Assembly (NCBI GenBank): GCA_916610825.1 | Contig: OU744451.1 | Coordinates: 2,108,001 to 2,172,000 of the forward strand | Reading direction: 5' to 3' | Source: Haliclystus octoradiatus | Lineage: Eukaryota > Cnidaria > Staurozoa > Stauromedusae > Haliclystidae | Length of the DNA: 64,000 nt | Part shown: positions 1 through 10,609 of the stretch, piece after piece | Position numbering within the stretch: position 1 is the stretch's first letter | Layout of the letters: each line of letters starts with the position of its first letter | Translations under genes and position numbers: made by a program | The notes under the pieces: model-generated | What the model was told of the DNA's origin: nothing | Databases searched by the model: none | Seen by the model: the letters and a program-made list of their open reading frames with translations, nothing else

Positions 1-279
1 CATATCACGCTAATCTAGTTTACTTTCTTACCTTCATCAGTTGATATTCTTTGCGTTGACTAGAACGATCAGAGCCGAGCCAGCAGTCCACCACCACCAC
101 CATCTTGTTGAAAAATCGTACGTTTTTGAAAATTTGTTGAACTTGACCATAAAATGAAATTAGGCAGTATTGCGCAGGCGCATTTATTCGCGCATGCTCA
201 TTAGATAACGGAAATGATTTTAATTATTTCGAATAATTGCATAAGTAATTCGAATAATTTCATTTCCGCTTTGTAAAAG
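1..279. other. unassigned sequence
   Basis: I see no gene, repeat terminus or RNA signature here. The stretch is AT-rich apart from a short GC-rich patch near 160-200 containing GCGCAGGCGCATT. Confidence 0.4.
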
Positions 280-478
280 GTAACGCTATGCAGAAGGGTA
301 CGCTGCACAGAAAGGAACGCTATTAAGAAGGGCACGCTGCACAGAAAGGAACGCTATCAAGAAGGGTACGCTGTAAAGAAGTTCGCTGTAAAGAAGTAAC
401 GCTATCAAGAAAGGTACGCTGTAAAGAAAGGTACGCTATGATTCGGTCTAGCGTACCTTTCTTGATAGCGTATCTCGC
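280..478. repeat. degenerate ~33-bp minisatellite ending in an inverted copy
   Basis: The unit AACGCTATCAAGAAGGGTAC followed by GCTGTAAAGAAGG recurs about four to five times with small variations. The last part (about 445-475) is an inverted copy (TAGCGTACCTTTCTTGATAG), so the right end of the array can fold back on the unit just before it. No coding potential was seen. Confidence 0.75.
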
Positions 479-483
479 CCAAC

Positions 484-689
484 GGCACGGTGCCCACTTT
501 TTGAGCGGGCCGAGACTACCTCGAGAAATGTTCTCGGCCCGATCAATATAGCAGGCACGGTGCTGCTTTTCAATGTCTGAAAAAGCCGTTTAGACAGTGT
601 TTTTGCTTGGCCAATGCTCAAAACCACTTGACACCTTCACACCTTTGATGTGTTAATTGACGAGTACGGTGCCTATTTTGCTGCAGTCT
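484..689 (-). mobile_element. half of a MITE of the family seen whole at 40924-41782
   Basis: This segment matches the reverse complement of about 40930-41155, including the GGGCCGAGA hairpin and the terminal motif GAGTACGGTGCCTATTTTG. It ends at CTGCAGT, where the family's terminal repeat continues to GGCC in the full copy. Only one end is present; the other side abuts the minisatellite. Confidence 0.75.
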
Positions 690-697
690 AGAAACAT

Positions 698-2748
698 TTA
701 AAGTGGGAATAAACCCCCAGACTATCTTTACATATATAGTAGAACCCGACGTGAAAAAAACAATGGCGTAATTTTTTTTTCGATCTGGAAGTTATTTCTT
801 GGTGAAAAATGCCTTCAAAGTGGTGTTTTGGCCCAAATGTCGCTGAGGGAAAAAAAGGGATTGGATCTAGCTTTATGACGACAAAGTCACAAGTCGTGTG
901 GTTTTTCTAATAGACTTTAGATCAGATTAATCACGCGATGTTACGTTTGAGATGGCGTAGCTCTGTAACGGCAATCTATTTTTCTCTCCCACAAAACTGA
1001 GGTAAGGAAGAACATATAAACTCAAGAGTAGCAAAATTCCAGATGATTTAATGATTTTAAAATTCACGAATTTGAAGAAAATAAAAATCAGAAAATATTT
1101 CATTCGTAGCGCGCGTTATACAGATTATATTTTGACATTTCATTCTCACACATATTTAACACATATCAAAAGATTCTCTGGTGACCACAAAAGCTAGCTA
1201 ATTTAGTAGAATTTATTGTTGTAAGCATATGTCTGCACTGAAAATGGAGTGTTCTTTTGAGAGTAAAAATCATAATGTATGGTGGGAAACGCTATTAAGA
1301 ACACCATAACCGTCGGTTTTATAGTCCTCTTTTCACAGAAGCGAAATCTGTCCATCTGATTTCTCGTCTCTGTAGAAAGGTATTTTGTGCAAAGTAACTT
1401 CTGCACTGTATTACCGCATCCTATAAACTACAGATTGTGACGACATGATGCTAACATGTTCTACTTTCTAGCCGAAGGAATGATTACTAGACTGGTAAAA
1501 TAATTTTGTGGCGTATGTAAAATAAGGAACGAGACTTCACATTGCAAAACCCTAATTTTGTTAATCATATAACTTTGATAGAGAGGATAATAATTTATGC
1601 TATGAAGATATACCGCAAAACCGACAAATGATAGAATCTGCATTACTGAGTTCTAGTGGCTCTAGTACACGGCTGTAAACTTGAATAAGAACGTCCGAAG
1701 TCCTCTATCATGTTTGTACTATTTTCCGATATTTTATAGAATTTTATAGTGTAATGTACTGAAGAATTCCCAATGGTTTTTTAAATTTTGAATGCTTGGT
1801 GAATTAATGATGAACACTTTGTTAGACTATTGAGTATAAATATCTATCTATACAGTCGTATAAACTATACGATTACATGGTTTAAGCTTTACTAGACAAA
1901 CATCAATTTCAAACTTAAACGTTGAAATGATAATTGAAGAATGTCTATTTAATGTTTTAGTAATACTTAATTAAATCCGAAAAAGTACAATTAATACTTT
2001 GCAGTACCAACTATCTCGAGGAAAAGTCGTCTGTGCATACCCTTGCAAATCAAGTCAGTTTACATTCACATTTAGATCATGGAAAGGATATCCTGTAGAA
2101 ATATTTACTCAAGAACAACTTGCAGATCATAGAGTTAAAAATAGTTAAAACTTATATAGAGTAAGATCAAGCTATTTTGAAGGGTACGTGTCTACTAATT
2201 AAGATTTGAGAAGTACTGCGGTCACACAGAATACGTAACTAATATGTGTCACTAGACTAGTCACAAAGGAACAGTAGCACCGCCTGACATTTGTGTTAAT
2301 CCGCAATCTATATCAGATTCATCGCGCTTAATGACGCTACGAGAAATTATTTCGACCGAGCGTTTCAACAGATTTTATTCTGCTCCTGAAATCACAAATT
2401 GCATCTTTTTTTACGTAATTCGCGAGTTTATATGTTTGTTCATGGCTCAGCCTTGTCAGAAAATTTTTTTGCGTGACTTCTCGGATCTAGGTCACCTCAA
2501 AGATTACGTCGCGTGATCAGCCCACTGTTGAGTCTGTTAGACAAACCGCACGACTTGTGACTTTGTCGTCATAAAGCTAGATCCAATCCCTTTTTTTTCT
2601 CAGCGACATTTGGGTCAAAACACCACTTTGAAGGCGCTTTTCACCAAGAAATAATTTCCAGATCGAAAAAAAAATTACGCCATTGTTTTTTTCACGTCGG
2701 GTTCTACTACATATGTAAAGATAGTCTGGGGGTTTATTCCCACTTTAA
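698..2748. mobile_element. foldback element with ~270-bp terminal inverted repeats, TTAA-flanked
   Basis: The left arm (about 698-965) and right arm (about 2480-2748) are inverted copies of each other, beginning TTTAAAGTGGGAATAAACCC on both sides. TTAA lies at both outer ends (698-701 and 2745-2748), which fits a TTAA target duplication as used by piggyBac and Kolobok elements, but the palindromic end TTTAAA makes the exact border ambiguous. The 1.5-kb core has only short open frames and no recognisable protein. I infer a non-autonomous DNA transposon; the superfamily is uncertain. Confidence 0.7.
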
Positions 2749-3289
2749 AACCGCACTGTATTGAAGTCACGGATGCCAAATCCCGCTTTTCTTCACTAAC
2801 GCCATTTAAAAATCGCGCGCGGCATAAGATATTACCGCTCGGTTGAAAAAAATGTTTGATGCCGAAAACACATTTTCGGTATTAAACTTTTCGGTATAGA
2901 CACATACAACCTACTTGTTCTGTAGTTTACCTTTGTCTATCGACTTTACCAGAAGCAGCAGAATAAATTTCGTGATACAATTAATCGATTCCCGAAAGCA
3001 ACAAAACGACTTCAGAGTTTGAGAACCGTTGCTATTTAATCAATTTCTTATTTGCTTTACCCATCAATTTCCATCTTCAAATTATTATATTTTACGACAC
3101 ATAACATTAACTTTGTCAATTTGGAATGTCACTTACCTGCAAATAAATCATCATGAACCCGATTATAACGAAGGAGGAAGGACAACACGATTGTTTTACA
3201 GCTCATCGGTGGCTCACTTCGGCCAAATCAAAATACCCAGTGGTCTTTAAACTCTTGGTTTGGGAAAACACCATAAAACACCCATATTG
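2749..3289. other. unassigned sequence
   Basis: No recognisable gene or repeat border. It contains short AT-rich tracts and a GCGCGCGG patch near 2815. Short open frames here show no family resemblance. Confidence 0.4.
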
Positions 3290-3362
3290 GCCACCTACAT
3301 CCAACAATGGCGCTGATTGGTTCAAAAGCTGCAAGTAGTTTCTCAATAGTCCAATAGAAAAA
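3290..3362 (+). promoter_or_regulatory. promoter-like repeat, left part, split by MULE copy A
   Basis: The sequence CAATGGCGCTGATTGGTTCA followed by CAATAGTCCAATAG matches 58345-58400, where the same CCAAT-type boxes lead into an intact TATATATAAAAAGG. Here the sequence stops at the 9-bp target duplication ATAGAAAAA (3354-3362) and resumes at 8836 with the same 9 bases and AAGGACTTTTCTATCG. The resemblance to a core promoter is by motif only; no downstream gene is recognised. Confidence 0.45.
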
Positions 3363-3451
3363 GGTAAACGGAAAATTCAACTCGCGTCAGCTCTATTTAG
3401 TATCCAGTCTACTTTTTCAATGTTATCGACGCGGCTGCGTTTTCTGCGTAA

Positions 3452-4242
3452 AGCCGGGTTTCCACTTGACGAAAATTTCGCTGCAGCGAAAAATTCGCGG
3501 CTACTTTCGCGGCGAAATTTTCGCTGGTTCATTTCCACTTGAAATTTTTTTCGCGCGCCAAAATCTACATTTTATGAAAATCCATCATGGCACCAGTCAA
3601 TTTGGAAGCTGTATTGCTTGCACGACTACAAATTATTCAAATGTTTCTGATCAGAAGACGTAGAGTTTATGCAAGAAAATACAGTAAACCATTCTGGGTC
3701 CGGAAATTATTTGAAGAGAGGAAAGAGAAAGGAGAGTTTCATTTACTCGTAAAGGAAATGAAGATCTACGACATCGAATATTTTTACCGTTCTCTTCGAA
3801 AATATGTCATTCGACATTTGAACAATTTTATGTAATGATTGGTCTAAAAATTGAAAAGAACGATACTCACATGAGAAAACCATGTGTTTGTTTGCTTTAT
3901 TTGGTGACTGGAGAATGGAGATTCACAATTGACAAAATACAGGCTACAAATTTCAGGCAACAAAGCAATACAGGCTACAAATTTCATCCCGCCATCTTGT
4001 TTGCTGAAAATGTCATGACAACATCATTTTCAGATGATTTGCATTGGTTTGATTCACTTTTCGCTGCAGCGAATCGCAAAAAAGTAGGATCAATTCCAAC
4101 TACTTTTTTCGCTTCAGCGAAAGTTGCAGCGAAACCTGCGTGGTCCAAAAGTGTGTGCAACGTCACACAGCGCATGCGTACTTGGCTTTTTAGCCGCGAA
4201 ATTTTCGCTGCAGCGAATTTTTCGTCAAGTGGAAACCGGGCT
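3452..4242 (+). mobile_element. PIF/Harbinger MITE carrying a transposase 5' exon
   Basis: 791-bp element with inverted ends AGCCGGGTTTCCACTTGACG and its complement (one base different), containing TTCGCTGCAGCGAA-type subterminal palindromes. It is flanked by TAA on both sides (3449-3451, 4243-4245), the PIF/Harbinger target. The uninterrupted host sequence (TTCTGCGTAAAGCTACTT) is present at about 45478-45495 and, in variant form, near 51080-51100, so this insertion can be read directly. Confidence 0.9.
3587..3835 (+). pseudogene. Harbinger transposase N-terminal fragment
   Basis: 82-codon frame from ATG at 3587. After a basic RRRRVYARKY stretch it has FWVRKLFEERKEKGEFHLL, VKEMKIYDIEYFYRSLR. 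This is the conserved start of Harbinger nucleases (an aromatic-V-[RH]-P/K block, KG-F-[HT]-LV, then a short DIE/F-[RK] block), which precedes the catalytic domain. The frame ends at TAA before any DDE residues, so it cannot be a working nuclease. The same exon recurs at 38262-38462 (minus) and 38556-38804 (plus) with few changes, so it is a fixed part of this MITE family. It is either a leftover exon of the parent element or a captured one. Confidence 0.75.
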
Positions 4243-4784
4243 TAAAGCTACTTGGCGTTTTAGTTGACGTTCATAACTTCATATTGAGCTTTTAATGATG
4301 GCGATGGCGGTTTAAACCTTGCAGTTTCCAGATTTTGTAAGAGTGAAATTGTTGGAAACGCAATGTAAAATTGTTTGAAATGATGGAATCAGTACAGCTT
4401 CATATGCAACAAAGTATTTATTTTTATGAAGAAGATATATTTAACTGAGATGAGATGGATGAGTGAAAATATTCAAGTGAGTTTGTCTGAATTCGAACTG
4501 ACACGAGTTGACATGAGCCTAGCGCGAGTTGAGATTCTTTTCTTCGTTATTGGCGTTGATTTCTTCATATTCTAATTCCCCATTTTGCCTCAATAGCAAA
4601 ATAAGCAATACCTTTGAGTCAGTTAGTTAGTTAATTTGTATGTGGGTAATATTGCGAAGATGTTTGTGCGATTTTATGGTCGCACACATCACTTCACACA
4701 ACAAGCATAGGCCTATTATAATTTTCTAAGGGTTAGGCGAAATTCACAAGCTTTGTTAAGAAAACATCATCGTAAGAACATGAT

Positions 4785-4817
4785 ACATCATCATTTATCC
4801 AGAGCCTTCAAGTTTGA
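4785..4817 (-). repeat. LINE-tail-like motif
   Basis: Read on the minus strand, CTTGAAGGCTCTGGATAAAT followed by GATGATG resembles tails at 14205-14240, 18420-18450, 50525-50553 and 56735-56780. At the last site it follows a recognisable LINE coding end, so I infer that these are LINE or LINE-mobilised tails. Confidence 0.45.
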
Positions 4818-5859
4818 ATTAATTATTTTTCCAAAGAGCAGAGACATTTGAGCTTAAGATCAATTTTGCTTCTTAAAAAGTCATTAACAGACACAACTGC
4901 CTCGGACTTTGCTGAAATACTCTCGGGAACTACGTAAATATAATAGTAAAACCAATTTAATATAACACAATATCACACGTTTAAGGGCCATCCATGAAGT
5001 ACTCAGAGAGTCAGAGTCAGACTGGACCCTCCCTGTATTCAGCAGTATACTTTCAAATAACCCGCCTACCTTTCATGTACGCCAGGCTACTTGCAAAGAT
5101 TCCCCCTCTTCTCACTAGTCTCTGCTTTTGTTGTTGTGGTTTGAGCAAGCAAGGCAACGGATTCTTTAAAATTGCTGATTAAATTGCTTTAGATAGATTG
5201 TAGAGCTTTTGTTACTCTTCGTGTGCCTCCAGTGCCAAACCTTTTCAGGGACGATTTAAAGATACATCTGTAGGCCTACTGTGATGATTGGTACCCCTCC
5301 ACCTTGTACCCGCAACTGTACGCTTGTGATGTAATTTCCGAAATCTCCAATAACGAAATATCACCAGCAATCGTCTGCAAATTATTAATGAAACGTAATT
5401 CTGTTGCCCCAAAACATTTCCAGGGAACGCTCTTTCTTCTCAGGGGTGCAATCACCCTTCTCTGCAATCTGGTTTATTGATGACCGCTGATTATTTCACA
5501 TTGAATTTACATCCTACACTATTTACATCCAGAAGCGGATAAAAATTGACATTTTTTATGATTCATAAGCCAAACCTCAGCAGAAAATTCACATTTACAT
5601 TCACATTTATAAGAGCAATTACCGGAAGGCTATGATATTTCACATAAAACTAAATGCAAGAAGAAGTAGGCCTAATTCATCATTAATGCTTTTAAATACA
5701 CCCTCAAAACGTTTTATTAAATTTGACTCCTGCAACCTATTGTTTCCCGCTACATGAGATCAGACTTTTCATTAGATATTGAACAACATCATATTTTGGT
5801 TGTAATCATACTTCAAGTTCTTTCAAAATTTCTGACAGAATTTATAGAGAGAGCGCTGG

Positions 5860-6070
5860 ATTTTTTCATGAAATGTATCGTTAAGTTTTATTATTGACTT
5901 TCCTTCCATGCCAAGCTGTTGCTGTTGCCCAATTTTTTTTTGGTTTAAAGGATATTTCTTTGCAAAAGTATGTCTTGGAAGCCATTATCAGATTGGTATC
6001 AATCTTGCAGCATCTTTTAGCATGCATTAAAGATGTTGTCATTGAGGCGACCATCATCCATTTCAATTAG
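5860..6070 (-). pseudogene. decayed Ulp1-like protease exon in MULE copy A
   Basis: On the minus strand, after an AG at 6071-6072, the frame reads MDDGRLNDNIFNAC, a stop, KMLQD, a stop, then YQSDNGFQDILLQR. The pattern LNDxxIxxAxxxLxxQ...GFQ is that of the N-terminal part of the Ulp1/SENP-like C48 proteases found in multicopy animal genes; a better kept relative lies at 34424-35337 (WLNDNIINAAQLLLKNQ, GFQ). The protease triad is not present in this piece. Copy B has the same exon at 48094-48330 with one of the same stop positions. Plant Kaonashi MULEs are known to carry Ulp1-like genes, so a MULE-Ulp1 association is plausible; the assignment here rests on a short match. Confidence 0.5.
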
Positions 6071-7435
6071 CTATCAAAAAAGACATAACTAAGTTAATGA
6101 TCTGTACATTCTACACATCACACATGTCACAAGAAACATAACAGACCAAATGGTTACTCCTGTGAGAGATTGTTACAAATTCAACTTGATAATGTAGTAC
6201 CTTCCTTTCATGCATCGATAATACATGTATGCGATTCATGTTGAATGGATTTCTGATACCTGTAATGCAGTTGAGCAAATTTAGGCCCACACCTCGCTGG
6301 AAAGCTTCAGATTCAGGTCTTCACATCTGCAAATGACAATTGATTGTTTCATTGTTAACATAATGTTATATTCAAGCTTTCTAGCAAAATTTGGCCCTCC
6401 CTGTAAGCAGCAGTACATTTTCAAATGACCCCTGGAGGCTATCTGTTGTTTCTACTTATTCTATTTATCCACTCTCGACATCCTTGTTGGGACAATTTTT
6501 ATGTAAATTATTCTTGGTTAGTGTGGATAGATTAATGTTGCAAATTTTCGAATTTCAGGAGAAGTCAACTGCGTAGCCTCCAGATGTCGCTATGGTGTAT
6601 TCTAGATTATTATGTGTGTCATTAGTTGGGTCTGTTCTAAGTTTATGATATACAACTATTGATTATAAGATTATTGACTGTATAATATTTGCTGCTTATA
6701 TTTGATCATTATTAAATGGAGTGTGTCATGTTTCAAATGCATCACTTGCTACAAATTATCATTCGACTAATGTATATGTTTTGTTCATATTCACTTGTAT
6801 TTGAAATAATAGCTAGATATAATATTTGAAATGAAATTCTATGGTACAGTTATAAAAGTTTGGAGGTCATAGTTTTCAAAGTTACAATTCTTTGTTGCCC
6901 TTCAGAAAATTGAGATCATTTTTAGATTTTGTTGTTGTTTTGTTTCCCAATTTTTTCAGGGGCCGTTTGCCTGTGTCAGGATTTTTTCAAGGGCTGTTCT
7001 CATAAAAAATTCCCCAAGTCCCGTTAGTAGAGAGGCCATTCCATTATTTCCATTTTTAAAAGAATGACGAAAGTGTTCCTTTAGCTCAACATATTGATTA
7101 ACTAGCTGTTTATGGATTCCATGGTAGCAGGAATTACCATTACAAGTATGTTATTAGAATAAATCCCATGAAGGGTCCTTGACATTTCCTGTTTAGACAA
7201 CACGCTTTTAAAGGATAATTCAATGAGTACATCAAGTCACATGGTACATGAGTACAGCATTATCATGGCTGCAATAGACAGGTGGTTGCTGTACAGAGGT
7301 GGCAAAATTGGGAAAATACAAAAAAACTTTTTGAGATTCATCCCTTGCAAGTAGTCTTCTTACTAGCCTACTGTATTTCATATTTAATTTGTATGCTGCA
7401 GAGATGGATCTGTATATGACTGACTGCTTACTTAC

Positions 7436-7554
7436 TTTGCAAACTTTTGGTTTGGGCTGTGATTTCCCATGCTGGCAGACATACACCTTCCGATTCAAAG
7501 CTATATACGGTACGTCATTGTTGTACATAATATGAATTTTCACATCAGATAGTT
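7436..7554 (-). pseudogene. exon with zinc-finger-like piece, MULE copy A
   Basis: A 119-bp exon candidate bounded by CAG at 7555-7557 and GTAAGT at 7435. It encodes LSDVKIHIMYNNDVPYIALN then RKVYVCQHGKSQPKPKVCK. The segment K-V-Y-x-C-x-H-G with trailing K/P residues is like the FLYWCH/GCM-type zinc-binding start of animal MULE-associated proteins. Copy B (46619-46740) keeps the splice sites but has Tyr in place of the Cys. The reading phase does not join cleanly to the exon at 7660-7959, so an exon may lie between them or the frame has decayed. Confidence 0.5.
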
Positions 7555-7659
7555 CTGAAATGTAAGAAATTCCTTAATTGAGATGATTTCTCACAAGTAA
7601 CAAGACATTCCCAAAGTAGTTTTGTTGTTTGCATTTTTACAGTTGTTTAATTGTCATAC

Positions 7660-7959
7660 CTGTTTTTCCAAAACCCTTCTAGCAGTATTCCACACTACAA
7701 AAGTTGTTGTTGTTGCCAAGCTGAAATGCCTGATAAAGTTTTCAGCTGCATCTAGGTCTATCGCTGTCCCGCTTGACTTGGTATCTTGTCTTGAAGACAG
7801 AGATTCCCATACTGCTTGAGGTTTAATACTGGTTTGTTCTATTTGACCAGATTCTATTATGATGGGATTACGTTCCAGTTCCATAGTACTGACTTCATCT
7901 TCTTCCAATTTTTCAACTGATGCTACTACTGGATTGATCCATTTCAAATTATTAATCAA
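7660..7959 (-). pseudogene. exon of a MULE-associated protein, copy A
   Basis: An open minus-strand segment of about 100 codons ending at a CAG|GTATGA donor (exon end 7660). It contains LDAAENFIRHFSLATTTTFV followed by NTARRVLEK. Multicopy animal proteins with a MULE or Ulp1 association have a comparable start in which a helix ending in a F-x-x-x-T-x-x-T-F block precedes a Cys/His finger; I recall this as a family pattern and have not searched. The copy in B (46217-46516) differs at only a handful of residues. The start of the exon is not resolved: there is no good ATG in frame. Confidence 0.5.
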
Positions 7960-8835
7960 AATCCGTGATCCATGTTAAAACGAACAATAAAAGGATTGAT
8001 CTCTTTGATCTGACGACACGTGTGATTTGAATCATATTTCCCGCCAAAAATCATGGATTTCTATACGTGGGACGTTTGATTTAAAAGTCAAGACTTTGAT
8101 TGAGAACGGGAGAAACAATTCAATTTTTTCATAATTTACGTTATATGTGAAGATATTATTACGGTTATTATTATTACTGAACAGTAAAGGAACATCATCT
8201 AAACTTTTCGCGAATTTTTTTGGGGATTTTTGTTCTGCAATTCTTCGGCATGTTTATTCAAAATGACTCTCAACTCGTGTCAGCCTTAATTCAACTTGTA
8301 TCAGCTTCATAAAAACATATCAAAATAGCAGCCAATTTCATCGCTCTGGATGCTTTCGTATAGGGCATAAATGATCCAAACTGATGTAAAATGATGCTGT
8401 AAGACTTTGATGGGTTTTCTTGGTATATCGTAAGCATAAACAACAAACTACTTATGTTCTTTTTTATATTTCTATACTATCAACTCGTGTCAGCCTCAAT
8501 TCAACTTGTCTCAGCTTCATAAAAACATATCCACATAAACAGCTAACATCATCGCTCTGGATGCATATATTATTGCGCTTGCCTCGCAAAATATGTTATC
8601 CTACATATTCCCCTTATAATTTTGATGAGCAATGAAGTCAAGGCAATCGTGAAAGCTTATATGGTTCAGCACGCTTGCAGTTACTAAACTACGAGACAAA
8701 CGCCATTACTGAATGCGATCAAGTTGACGATAGACGCAAAAGCAACATTACGTGGAAACGTAACCGCGCTCGTACTATTGAAAAAGTAGACTGGATACTA
8801 AATAGAGCTGACGCGAGTTGAATTTTCCGTTTACC

Positions 8836-9626
8836 ATAGAAAAAGGACTTTTCTATCGACTGTGCTTTTTCAAAAGAAATCGCTCCAGGTTCCAACCAGT
8901 GGTTCCAACTTCCAAGCAGAGGCGCCGGAGCTTGAGGGGGATGAAGAGGGGCAGCGGGTGTCCCATTGTATAATTAAAGGGAGAATACTGACCGGGGAAC
9001 ATTGCGCGCTCAACCAACTCATACGTCATCAATTTAAACAAAGCTTTGAGAAAAGCTGCCGTACGTGTGAGTGAGCTTCGTTTTATTATTCTGGCCATAT
9101 GTTGATTTTATGGAAAGTATTTCAAATGAACAAATTAAAATCACAATTTGGGAGCTATACTATGTACTTATTTTATCACGTTCTGGACTTTAATGTATTG
9201 TTTACTATGTGATCAACAGTATAAAAAGTATGATGTGCAGGAGGGTTATTAGTTCGACCAGTTCGATTGATATGTTGAACGAAAGTAACACTAAACAAGA
9301 ACCTTGTTTAACATTTTGATTTTCGTTATAAAGCCAAATCCTTGTGTTTCTTGACATCTTAGGTCATCTTGCGTATCGACTATCGTTCTTTTTCATGTTT
9401 TTGTTGATGTAACGATGGGACCATAAAAGCTGCTGCTTGCCAACTAATAACAAGGCAAGTTCAGTAAATATAACCAAGGATAAATATATCAAAAGCAAAC
9501 TAATGTGATAATTCAATAAAACTATGCGAATCTGAGTTAAATGCATGGAATAAATCGTTGTTTAAAAACATTGATTCGTTGATGATTGTCACGAGTTCAC
9601 GTTCACGGGTGGATTCTATAACATAG
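8836..9626. other. promoter-like repeat (right part), then unassigned sequence
   Basis: 8836-8880 continues the promoter-like repeat interrupted at 3362. Around 8917-8945, AGGCGCCGGAGCTTGAGGGG resembles the end of the hAT-type MITE at 20478-20774. 8970-9010 (GAGAATACTGACCGGGGAAC) is repeated in inverted orientation at about 23300-23330. From 9100 to 9626 I see no gene or repeat border. Confidence 0.4.
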
Positions 9627-10057
9627 CCAAGGGGCAGGGTTGGGAAAACAAAAACGAGGCAAAAAGCCAAACCGCTGACCGGAAAAATCCAGAAAAGGCC
9701 AAATGTCTCAAAAAAAATTTTCCTCGCTGCGCTCGGAAAATTTTAAGTTTATCAATTATTATCAATTCGTACAAATAGACATACAGAAACAACACATGAT
9801 GTTGACAAAATTGCAAAGTGATTACATATTATACAAGTATTGAAAATTTGCAGTGAATTTAGTAAATTTACAATTTTGAAATGCGGCTTATAAAGATGGT
9901 ATATAATTAATTAAATATTTAATAGTTATATAAGGCCATATTACTATTCCTATACTCAATATCTATATGTAAAAATTTGTAAAGTACGATATCTATTAGC
10001 TATGATGTACTATTGTCACTATTATTTTTAAGAAAATCTATGTTTAAACTGCTCAAA

Positions 10058-10609
10058 TTAAAATAAATCCAGCTGTAGGGTGCTATGGTTATCAATGTCG
10101 GCAGGATCAATAGTGTCTTCTTCGTTGTCAGCTGTCTTCCTCTGGTAATCATACATAAAACCAAATTTGTCGATCATTGTTTTTGTAACTTTTAAGTCTT
10201 TACAACATTTTTTGTTGAAATGAAGATTGGCTCGAATTCGTACTATAGAATCTAGGAGCTCAATTCCCATTCTGTTCCGCTGTTTTGTTTTCACTGCTGT
10301 GACGTATGAGAATACCCGCTCTGCAACAGCGTTACTTACAGGGAGGGAGAGGCAAGAAAGTGCATATTCAGATAATTCCTTGAATGTTTGAGTGCCAGCT
10401 GAATTTTTGTACCGATGAACCATTGACCAAAATTCAGCACTGTCAGATGGGATATTGCCTCCAAAAACGGCCTCTTCCTTCCAGTTCACAACTATCATTT
10501 TTCTATATTGTTCCTCTATAGTTGAATAGTTTGTGTTTAATAAATGAGGCAGTGGCAATTCATGAAATGGGAGACGTGTAGTATGACTTAAAACTTTATC
10601 GGGACTTAA
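10058..10609 (-). CDS. hAT transposase C-terminal part (dimerisation region), in frame with 10610-12100
   Basis: This reading continues the frame of the upstream part after a single TAG; there is no frame change. It contains LPVSNAVAERVFSYVTAVKT followed by KQRNRMG, which is the hAT C-terminal dimerisation block (S-x-x-x-E-R-x-F-S, then K-x-x-R-N-R). The last residues are acidic (NEEDTIDPADID). Together the two parts give about 680 codons, a usual length for this branch of hAT. The only lesion seen is the TAG, so the element decayed recently, or the stop is read through or removed by splicing, which I cannot decide from sequence. Confidence 0.88.
   Translation of the reverse strand, partial: LSPDKVLSHTTRLPFHELPLPHLLNTNYSTIEEQYRKMIVVNWKEEAVFGGNIPSDSAEFWSMVHRYKNSAGTQTFKELSEYALSCLSLPVSNAVAERVFSYVTAVKTKQRNRMGIELLDSIVRIRANLHFNKKCCKDLKVTKTMIDKFGFMYDYQRKTADNEEDTIDPADIDNHSTLQLDLF

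Larger units (their letters stand above)
3363..8835 (-). mobile_element. MULE-like DNA transposon, copy A
   Basis: The element is 5473 bp with inverted ends starting GGTAAACGGAAAATTCAACT and matching for about 60 bp or more. It is flanked by a perfect 9-bp duplication, ATAGAAAAA (3354-3362 and 8836-8844). A 9-bp duplication plus long inverted ends is the MULE signature. The minus strand carries decayed exons: one resembling the N-terminal part of animal MULE proteins (7660-7959), one with a CxxH zinc-finger-like piece (7436-7554) and one like the N-terminal part of a Ulp1-type protease (about 5860-6070). No MULE transposase core (DDE) was seen, so copy A looks non-autonomous. A Harbinger MITE (3452-4242) sits in its left end. 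Copy B (45517-55855) is the same element inverted. Confidence 0.8.
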
